This document shows positions 56,263-64,000 of a stretch of 64,000 nucleotides of DNA, piece by piece (within the stretch, counting starts at the first letter, position 1; every line of letters starts with the position of its first letter). Source of the DNA: Castor canadensis (taxonomy: Eukaryota > Chordata > Mammalia > Rodentia > Castoridae); assembly GCF_047511655.1 (NCBI RefSeq), contig NC_133392.1:19916001-19980000 (forward strand), in the 5' to 3' direction. Below the pieces are notes generated by a model. The model was given only the letters and a program-made list of their open reading frames with translations, had not been told where the DNA came from and ran no database searches. The translations under genes and the position numbers were made by a program.

Positions 56263-56837
56263 AACAGGATTTGGAGATAAATATCCCTACTGCTGCTGAA
56301 GAGGAAAAAAAACCCAAAAAACAAAACACCAATGACAAAACCCAAATCTGCCTGCAACCAAGATGATGGACAACGCTGAATGGGGTAGATGGGACCGTAA
56401 CCTGGTGCCACTTTTCTGGAAGGCTGTTTGTCAGCAGAGACGAACAGTTCTTCTTCAGGGAATTTATCACAGGGGAGACATTCATTTCAGCATTGTTCGT
56501 AAAGGTGAACAACAGGTCTGGGTTCGCTAAATGATGGTGGGTCTTAGCGTGAGACACTAGGCCAGACATTGTTTTAAAAACTGTGAAGATTTAAACTGAG
56601 ATGATATTAATGCATACATCTAAGTGAAGAGCAGGTTATAAGTCAGCATGGACGTATGATCCCATTTTTTAAATAACACTAAAGAGCCTGGAAAAACAAA
56701 TATTAAAATGCTCTGGCTGATTGAATTGTGAGAGTTATTAATTTTTTCCTTTGGGTTATCAAATATTTTCTGTTTTTAATAATTGACATGATACCTTTGC
56801 AAATGAAAGTTATCTGTTAAAATAATTAAAAGGAGTG

Positions 56838-56945
56838 AGTATTTAGTGATACCTAGTTTGTGCCTAGATTTTTCATTTGTCATATCATTTAATATTAAAA
56901 GAGCTGTGTGAGTTGGGTATTACCATACCGAACAGTGACCTTGCT
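56838..56945 (-). repeat. MIR-type SINE fragment
   Basis: 'gtgatacctagtttgtgcct' followed by 'catatcatttaatattaaaa' and 'gagttgggtattaccat', the reverse MIR order. Confidence 0.5.
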
Positions 56946-56999
56946 GCCCCTGAACTCAAGGAATTGCCTTAGTGACCAACACATTGTGGTTTCCTGTTT

Positions 57000-57440
57000 C
57001 ATTATTCCCACTCTCATTGATTAATTTGAATATATTGGCCCCTTGGGACCTGATTAAGGATGAGGAAGCTGATGGCTTAACATAGGACCAGATCTGGGGG
57101 CCATGCTGGTAGGCTCTGGCTACCTTGCCAGCCTGCTTTACTCTGGCTCCCAGCAGGTCACTGGAAATAAGCTGTGTCTTCTGAAAACACCAGTACCTGG
57201 ATGATCCCCCAGCATGGGCTAACTCAGGGTGGCAGGATAAATGCTGGTTCCATTGCTTGAGTGACCAGAGAGGGACATGTCTGACTGGACTTGCTACCTA
57301 CACCACTTTGCACAGTGCTTGGCATGGAGGAGACACTTAGTCAATATGAGATGAACTAATTCGTGGCCAGGTAACTCTCCCCTACCCTTCCTGTGGGGAA
57401 ACCTGGAGGGAAGTGTTTCTGGGCAGCCTCTAGGTGCTTT
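57000..57440. other. Intergenic, nothing recognised
   Basis: No gene or clear repeat seen. One phrase, 'cagtgcttggcatggagg', has a MIR flavour. Confidence 0.35.
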
Positions 57441-57654
57441 CTGTTTCAGGATACATATATGTGTGTGTTAGTGTAGATCAGTAACATAATCACATGTAAA
57501 AATGTCATTAAACGACAATCTCTCTTCCAAGCCCAGACCCTTAGTCCCTCTCTCTAGAGGTGAACACTACGACTAGCTTCCTGTGCATCATTGTGGAATG
57601 TCACTAAACAATCAAAAGGCATTTTATTTACTGATTGTAGAATGTGCTGTTTCT

Positions 57655-57837
57655 TCAGTACTGGAATTTGAACTCAGGGCCTTCACCTTGAGCTCTCCAC
57701 CAGTCTCTTTTGTGATGGGTTTTTTCTTATAGGGTATCATGGAACTATTTGCTGGAGCTGACTTCGAACCTCAGTCCTCCTGATCTCTGCCTCTTGAGTA
57801 GCTAGGATTACAAGCGTGAGCCACCAGCGCCCAGCAC
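57655..57837 (-). repeat. Dimeric SINE, reverse
   Basis: 'ctggaatttgaactcagggc', 'ccttgagctctccaccagtc', 'gagtagctaggattacaagc'. Confidence 0.88.
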
Positions 57838-58111
57838 AGAATGTGCTCTTATCTACTGTCTAAAAGAAACATGCTATTCCATTGCTCTTCACTGTATTCA
57901 TCCAACTGAGAGCCAGTGCCAGGGATACAAGAAACAAGAAGGTTCTTGAGAAGTTCGGGGAGCTCACAGTAGGGCAGAAGGGAATAAAACATGTAAATGA
58001 ACTGAAAACAGAGTGCTCTGATTGGTGGCCAAAATGCCCTGGTCCTAGCCCATCTATCCCTGGTAACATATTGTGGCTGATTTTCCAGAGGTAGTTGCAG
58101 GGCCTGTGTAA

Positions 58112-58195
58112 GGGGTTGGATTGGGGGTTGAACTCAGGGCCTCAGGTTTACTAGGCGGGTACTCTACTGTTTGAGCCACTGCACCAGCAAGACAG
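58112..58195 (-). repeat. ID-type SINE, reverse
   Basis: 'ttgggggttgaactcagggc', 'ctctactgtttgagccactg'. Confidence 0.85.
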
Positions 58196-58199
58196 GGCT

Positions 58200-59685
58200 C
58201 ATCTTGCTTTCCTAGTGGAAACAGAAATCCTTCTCCTCAGAGTCCCCAGCAGGACCCAGAGGCTCACCACCATAGCTAGTGACCCCCAGCTTGGAGCAGG
58301 TCTCATAAATGCATTCTTTCCAAAGCACTTGTTAACTCCCACTCTAGTTGGATTGAAAGGGACTTCAGAGGGTACCTATTTCTTTTCCAGACTCTACACA
58401 TCCTGTCTCCAAATAGGGACTTATGACCTCTGTGGGAGCACACCAATGACCAGCCCACTCAGTGGTCATACAACATGAATAATTAAAAAGATCTTCTCTA
58501 TAGTAGATGACATGGGTGACCCACTAATATTCACCCACCACTCCCACTGCAGGATTATCCAAAAGGTAGACTTTATAGAACTGTGACATCAGCAAGGTGG
58601 AAGCACCAGAAAACATGAAGAAAAAGACATTGATGATTGAGATAGTATTAAAAAAAAAAAAGCACTGAAGTAGACATTGTGGGATAAATCAGAATGTGAT
58701 TTCATTTCTTTGTAGTTGTCTTTAGGATTTAGATAATTTTATTCTGTATTGTCTATGTCTGTGAGGCAAGAAATACTGTAACCTTTAGAATTTTTAAGAC
58801 TTCTAGAGATCTCAATGAAGCCCTGAGGTCTTAGCTCCTGCTTGCCTGCATTTATGCAGAGGAAGTCTTCTCCTGGATGGCTGTCAACTAGCTGTGAACT
58901 CACTGTCAAACTCCATGTTTGGGTCATTTGTCAACCTCTAGGAAGCCCTTTCTGACCAAATGGAAGATAATTGGGGTTTACCCCAAAGACATAAAACCCC
59001 CTTGGCATTTATCTTTCCCCTTGGTGTCCTGACACATGTTGGAGACAAGATTTGGTGAGTAGATGCCTACGAGGAGCCCACAAGGTCAGTGACTACCTCC
59101 TCTACTTCATGGCAGAGGCCCAGACATCCACCCACTTGTCCTGGTCAGCCTTACATCACCAGTCTTGAGGGATGGAGTTGGGACAACCATCTTGCCTCCT
59201 GGGAAAACCAGGGTCTCCCACAACGCCCCAGAGAGCAGAGTTGTGGAATAGGGCAAAAGCTGAGGGTTGGTGCCTCTCAGTCTATAGGATGAGAGTTTGA
59301 AAGGGCTGACTAAGCCTCCTGAGCTATCCAGGAGCCATAATCATTGTGGCACATATTGCTAAGTGGCACAGTAAGGGCTCTGGAGAACAGGGGACTCGGA
59401 ATGGAACAGGAAGTGGTCACTGTGATTCAGCCACAGAGCTTTCCTTTGGTGTCATCTGTCAAGAGTGACACAGTCTTTGGGGAAAAGTCATTGTGCTGAG
59501 GTAGGGGTATGGGTGGGTGGGAGGAAACTGGGCAGCAAAACCAGGAAGAAGTGTGGCCTCCTGCCACACTGGTACCTCTTGAACACCAGGGACTCAACCT
59601 CAGTCATGGAGAAAATACTTCTTCACAGAGAGGGGCGCTTCCCAGAAGGCAGCTTCTCCCTGCTTCCTGAATCAAAGACCTTCCT
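58200..59685. other. Intergenic, nothing firmly recognised
   Basis: No coding gene supported. Short open frames lack homology that I recognise. Confidence 0.35.
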
Positions 59686-59689
59686 TATA

Positions 59690-59845
59690 GAGTTTTCATT
59701 TGGACAGGTTACTGTACTTCTCTAAGATTCTATGTCCTTATCAGTGTAATGGGGATACTAATGGATTCCACTAATACGGTTGTTGTGAAAATCAACACAA
59801 CACAAGGTAGGTGGCTTACAATACACAATGACTGTTATTTTTTTA
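59690..59845 (+). repeat. MIR SINE
   Basis: 'ggacaggttactgtacttct', 'atgtccttatcagtgtaatg', 'acggttgttgtgaaaatcaa'. Confidence 0.75.
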
Positions 59846-60208
59846 ATGTTATTATGACCAGATACTCTCAAAGGTAGAAACCTTAACCTAAATCATCTAT
59901 TCTCAGGAAAAGAAAGCTGACGTATTCAGAGGTGCATGATATCTACAAGGTCCCGCATGAGCTAACCAGAAGCACAGCCATACCTAGGACTAGGGTCTCC
60001 ACTTCTCAGCCCCTTTCTGTCTTTCTTTTCTCCTCCGTCTCCTTCTCAAATCATCAGCCTTCACTGGGTCTTTGTCATGGGTCAACACTTGCATCTGTAG
60101 GTGATATCAGTTAAATCTCAGAATGAGCAAGATGGCTCCCTATCTTAGGTGTCACCATTAAGAATGCTTCCATTCATCTTTACTTCAATATTCTCCAGAA
60201 TGCTCCAT

Positions 60209-60300
60209 CTAGGGCTGTAGCTTGTGCATGTCATCCCAGGATGATCACAAGCTCAAGGCCAGCCTGGGCAACATGGAGAGACCCATCTTAAAACCAAACA
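60209..60300 (+). repeat. B1-like SINE fragment
   Basis: 'gatcacaagctcaaggccag', 'cctgggcaacatggagagac'. Confidence 0.65.
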
Positions 60301-61029
60301 AAAACATCAAAAGGCCAAGTTTATCTTCAGCTCCCCCTCCCCAGGAGTCCTCCTAGACTAAGCCTCCTCCCGGGACACTAATCCCCCCAATTGCCAAGTC
60401 CTGTGTGCTGTCTGCCATTTGCCCAAAGCTGATTCTAACAGGTATGACACAAGCATATGAGGAAGAAGACAGTGTCCTTCAAATTGTGACTCTTCCAAAA
60501 AGTATGCAGAGTATTTAAATAACAAACATAAGGTAATAACAGCCATTTCTGTATTTTTTTTTCTCGCTATTTGTTTTTTGCCAGTCTCCCTACTAGGCTT
60601 TCTAAGGAGCACCTCTAAATATGCATCTTAAAATATTCCCAGAAAATGAGAAGAGTTCTTCTACAGCTTCTGTTCCTCCGGTTTTTCCCTGGCTCAGCCA
60701 AGGCAGTAGTGGCTTTGGACAGTGTCTGCCCTAAGGAGGAGTCAGTCACAGGTTGGGAGACCAGGACTAAAGGAGGGGCACATATCCCAGGTATGTGACA
60801 GGCCCAGGCAGCCAAGTACATTTTGTGTGGTTTTTAAACACATTTCTGAGGGAGGACCTGTGTGTCTTATTCCCTCCATTTCAGGGTCAGCCCAAGGATA
60901 GTTAGCCAGAATCTAACCCAAAATCTTTAGAGGACAGTCTCAGCCTGGTAGGCTCTGAGTCCTGGTCACTCAGCACTGCCTCCCTTGGCTCCTGACTCTG
61001 TTTCTCCCACACCAGCAAGCTCCCCCATA

Positions 61030-61200
61030 AGCCAGCTGTGTCATGTGTCTAGACTTCTGCAAAGTCCCCTCCCTGCTTTGCAGGCCTCCCCTCACCCCTG
61101 CTTCCTGCCTCAGGATATTCAGAATTAAATAAATTCTCTATTCTGTCTGTCTCCCAGGTTGAATTGTGAGCTCCTCAAAGCAGGGACCAGGATTTAGTCT
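61030..61200 (+). mobile_element. L2-like 3' end
   Basis: 'ttgaattgtgagctcctcaa' and 'agcagggaccagga' match the conserved end of L2/MIR3. Confidence 0.55.
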
Positions 61201-61539
61201 TAATAAAACTTTATTTACAAAAATAGGCTGAAGATCTGCAGGCTATGGTTTGCCAATTTGAGTTTTTCAAATTTCACTTTGAAATATTATTTATCTTGAT
61301 TACTGAGTTTTTGGCACCTCCCCCAACCTCTACCCCACCCACCCCTCTGCCAAGAGGACTTTGTACCCAAAGCAAGTGCCTCACTCTGGGCACCCTAATC
61401 CCTGTCCTGCATGTTTGCATCCACAGAGCCCAGAACATCTCCCACCTGGAAGTATGTTAGCTCTGTTTTTGTAGTTAGATGAATGAGTGAAGTGGAAGGG
61501 ATAGGAGACAAGGAATCCTGATCTCTGTAGTTCAGGCTG

Positions 61540-62045
61540 TGCCACTAATTATGCAATCCAGAAATATCCTGTAACTGCTATGGGCCTCAGTTCTCAGCTG
61601 CAAAACACAGGTCTATTGGATTACCTGTAAGAGTTCTTTCTGCAAACAGGTAACATTGTGGATCAAACATGCAAAGATGGGCACAACCAGGTTCCTTCAC
61701 CTGGAAGCACACACATTGGAGGAAATTTAGGTATGTCTCCAGTCAAATGCTATCGCCTACAGCTGTTGTGAGGTGTGTACACTTACCCCAAGTCCTCTCA
61801 AAACTAAAAGGTGGAATTGCTTTCAAACTTTTTATAAAGCAGTTGCTAAAAGTAGTAGCACTGCACACACATGCTAGGGTGTGGGTAGCAGCTGACTGAC
61901 AGGATTTCAGTCCCCTGTGCACTTACTAGCCCTGTGTGCTTGTGCAAGTTACTTGACCTCTCTGAGCCTCCCTTTCCTTTGTTCATGCCAGCTAATGGAT
62001 CCCCCACCTCACCACGCTGTTGTTGTAAATGTGACTGGAGAAAGC
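61540..62045 (+). repeat. MIR SINEs
   Basis: One near 61540-61625 ('gggcctcagttctcagctgc'). One at 61890-62045 ('ttgtgcaagttacttgacct', 'ctctgagcctccctttcctt'). Confidence 0.75.
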
Positions 62046-62329
62046 AGTGCAAGAGCCTTGAAAACTGAAAACTGCCTGTTTGAGGACCCCCCTTGAGGAC
62101 TCCTGCCACCTGATGTCTTCTGCTGTTCTTCCCTCCCTCTACCACCTTCACTCTGGGAAAAGAAACAGGAACTGCTTCTAGCTGATGGGAAAGCCATCCC
62201 TGTCAGGGGAAGTTTAACTTTTAATTGGCATGGAAGCCTTAAGTGAGTGCTGAAGATTAGAACTTGGGAGGGAGGGGAAGTCTGAGTTACCCCAATCAGT
62301 CCTTTCAAAAGCTCCAGCCAGTGTCCTCA

Positions 62330-62415
62330 TACTGTCATTTCTCATAGGATCTTGGGGTAGAGCAAGTCACTTCCCTTGAGCCTCAGTTTCCTCCACAAAA
62401 TGAGGAAGATGGACA
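62330..62415 (+). repeat. MIR SINE fragment
   Basis: 'gagcaagtcacttcccttga', 'gcctcagtttcctccacaaa'. Confidence 0.75.
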
Positions 62416-62419
62416 GTAC

Positions 62420-63560
62420 CACTCCCCTCGCCTCCCCCTCTACATCTTGCCAGTTCCAATGCAATGGAATTGGGGGTGGGGAAAGGGGGATCCCCCTCTT
62501 CCCGTGCCCTCTCTGCGCGGGTCTTCACACGGCCAAGGCCGAGACTTCACACCCAGTGGAGGGCCCTGGGGCAGATCCAGGGTGAGTTTAGGACCTCGTC
62601 CAAGTTCCAATGCAGGAGACTGGCGTGGCGGAGCTGGTGTGAGGGTTGTGCTCCGCCTGGCTGGCGCGTCCCAACCCGGGGCAAGACTGAGGGCATCCCC
62701 TGCCCGCCACCTGGCAGAGCCCGGGTGCCCATGGTCCAGTGCTGCACCGGGAATGCAGCCCGGGCAGTTCCCACGGGGCTCCTGCACAGGGTGGGACCCC
62801 CTCCTTGGCGGGGCGATTGGAATCACACCTGGCAAAATATTAATTACCGCCGGCTTCCAAAGCCCCACCAAGCGGCGGGTGGCGGGCCCTGCCCAGGAAG
62901 TCCAAATAATCAGCATCACTGACATTTTAGTCACCCCTGTGGGGAGCCGGATCACCTGATCCCCCAGCTGCTCCGAGGCTGGTCTGTGGCAGAGCCACTT
63001 CCGGGAACCCAGCCTGGGACCTGCCAGGGCTGGGAGGCTGGTGGGGGCGGGGCGAGGCGGGGCGGGGCGGGGGAGGAGAGCATGCAAGAGAGGGACAAAG
63101 AGGAAAAACTTGCTGCTCTCTCTAATCCTAGAAGATAGACACGACTCTTCATTTTGCAGAACAGGTTGAGGAATGTCCGAAAATTGCCCCGAGTCCCAAA
63201 CTGGCAAGAGGCAAGAGCTGCGACACTTTCCACTGCACTAATGTAATGGCCGGTAATTTCAAAAGCAGGAAAAACCACCCCAGCCTAATCAGTGGCTGAG
63301 AGTATTGGGACCGTGAGAAAGCAGTGGGCAGACCAGTGGTGTCAGGATGACTGACGGTGGCACTCTGACCTCTCCTCTCTCCTGGTGGCGTGAAAATGCC
63401 CCCTGGAACACAAGGAGGAGCAGGCATCCAGGCATCCAGTGAGCAGGCCGCTCCCTGGCCTGCAATCAGAATTGTGGGAATTTTACGAAAGAGCTCCCTG
63501 AGAACCCTTAGGGACAAAGTGCTAATTGACGTCAATAAACAGGAATTGGTATTTCCAGAA
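62420..63560. promoter_or_regulatory. GC-rich candidate regulatory element
   Basis: A GC-rich island in AT-rich intergenic DNA with no recognised repeat. It contains a run of GC boxes at 63041-63073 (GGGGCGGGGCGAGGCGGGGC and more), a TAATTA homeobox-like core near 62841, and a full palindromic CRE, TGACGTCA, at 63527-63534. It lies about 23 kb upstream of SMC3. It may be an enhancer or the promoter of a non-coding RNA. Open frames here are GC-driven and overlap on both strands. Confidence 0.5.
63527..63534. promoter_or_regulatory. CRE palindrome TGACGTCA
   Basis: A perfect 8-bp CREB/ATF site just outside the GC-rich block. Function is inferred. Confidence 0.5.
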
Positions 63561-63734
63561 TCTGAGGTTTTTAAAACAATGTTCATAACTTAAAATACAT
63601 ACCACCCCCTCTCCCAAAAACTCACAGGACATTGCAGCTTTAAAAAGTGATGATCACAAAGTCTTTAATAATATAAGGAAGTGCATATGCTATAAGATAG
63701 GGTACACAAAAGTATGCACAGGACTGTCACAGCT

Positions 63735-63735
<1 letters not shown>

Positions 63736-63815
<80 letters not shown>
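63736..63815. repeat. (GT)n(GA)n compound microsatellite
   Basis: About 24 bp of pure GT followed by about 55 bp of pure GA. Confidence 0.97.
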
Positions 63816-63817
<2 letters not shown>

Positions 63818-63897
63818 CGAGAGAACCAAAACCGATACATAGAAACCAGACCGGCAGGAAACACCAATTTTTGACAATGGTTTTCTGTGGGTGTGTC

Positions 63898-64000
63898 TTT
63901 CTTTTTTTGTTTTTTATTATTGTGCTGGGGATACATTGTGGCATTTACAAAAGTTCTTACAATATATCAAATATATCATAGTTGAATTCTCCCCTTCCAT
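63898..64000 (-). mobile_element. L1 3' end, reverse, cut by the window end
   Basis: T-rich start then 'attgtgctggggatacattg' and 'tcttacaatatatcaaatat'. It resembles 49264-49752 in its middle. Confidence 0.6.

Noticed and set aside
62440-63207. A 255-codon open frame on the minus strand and 152-170-codon frames on the plus strand
   Set aside because: They lie in the GC-rich block on both strands at once and have low-complexity P/R/G composition; no domain is seen.
40330-64000. Exons of DUSP5 (the upstream neighbour in human)
   Set aside because: No phosphatase motif or exon pattern was found; the distance in human suggests it lies beyond this window.

Overview
The window is nuclear DNA of a placental mammal, almost certainly a rodent. 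It is AT-rich and intron-rich. It holds many dimeric SINEs whose first half is 7SL/B1-like and whose second half is tRNA/ID-like, ending in a 'gtaggccctgagttcaa' type B box. B1-dID-type dimers of this kind are known from the beaver, squirrel and dormouse part of the rodent tree. Beaver (Castor) is my best guess from memory, but species is inferred and not proven.

The only intact gene I can support is SMC3, the cohesin ATPase subunit, on the minus strand. All 29 coding exons were placed by hand: exon 1 at 39688-39702 (MYIKQ) down to the stop codon at 7253-7255. The exon lengths sum to 3654 nt, exactly 1217 codons plus stop, with every phase consistent. Walker A (exon 3), the ESCO acetylation lysines (exon 6), the hinge (exons 16-19), the two SQ sites (exon 26), and the signature motif and Walker B (exon 27) are all present. 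Two introns are unusual. Intron 21 starts with GC. Intron 19 looks U12-type and appears to run from AT to AT. The promoter lies in a CpG island (about 39190-40330) with NF-Y, E2F and YY1-like sites.

Layout: 1-7000 is flanking DNA downstream of SMC3, with an RPL18 processed pseudogene (target-site duplications intact), an old MaLR LTR, an L1 3' end and SINEs. 7000-39702 is SMC3; its introns hold SINEs, MIRs, old L1 pieces, MaLR LTRs and a MER2 element. 39700-40330 is the promoter island. 40330-64000 is upstream intergenic DNA with no coding gene that I can support. That part has MaLR LTRs, a second MER2, L1 3' ends, MIR/L2 relics, a broken hAT-type transposase-like sequence near 50.8-51.0 kb, strong CTCF-like motifs at 44.06 and 52.08 kb, and a GC-rich block at 62.4-63.6 kb with GC boxes and a full CRE that may be an enhancer. 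In human, SMC3 lies between DUSP5 (upstream) and RBM20 (downstream); no exon of either was recognised here.

No wholly new multi-gene system was found. The most interesting points are the AT-AT U12-like intron of SMC3, its GC-AG intron, the hAT-like fossil, a 55-bp segment present twice in SMC3 introns without a repeat family I can name, and the candidate CTCF and enhancer elements.
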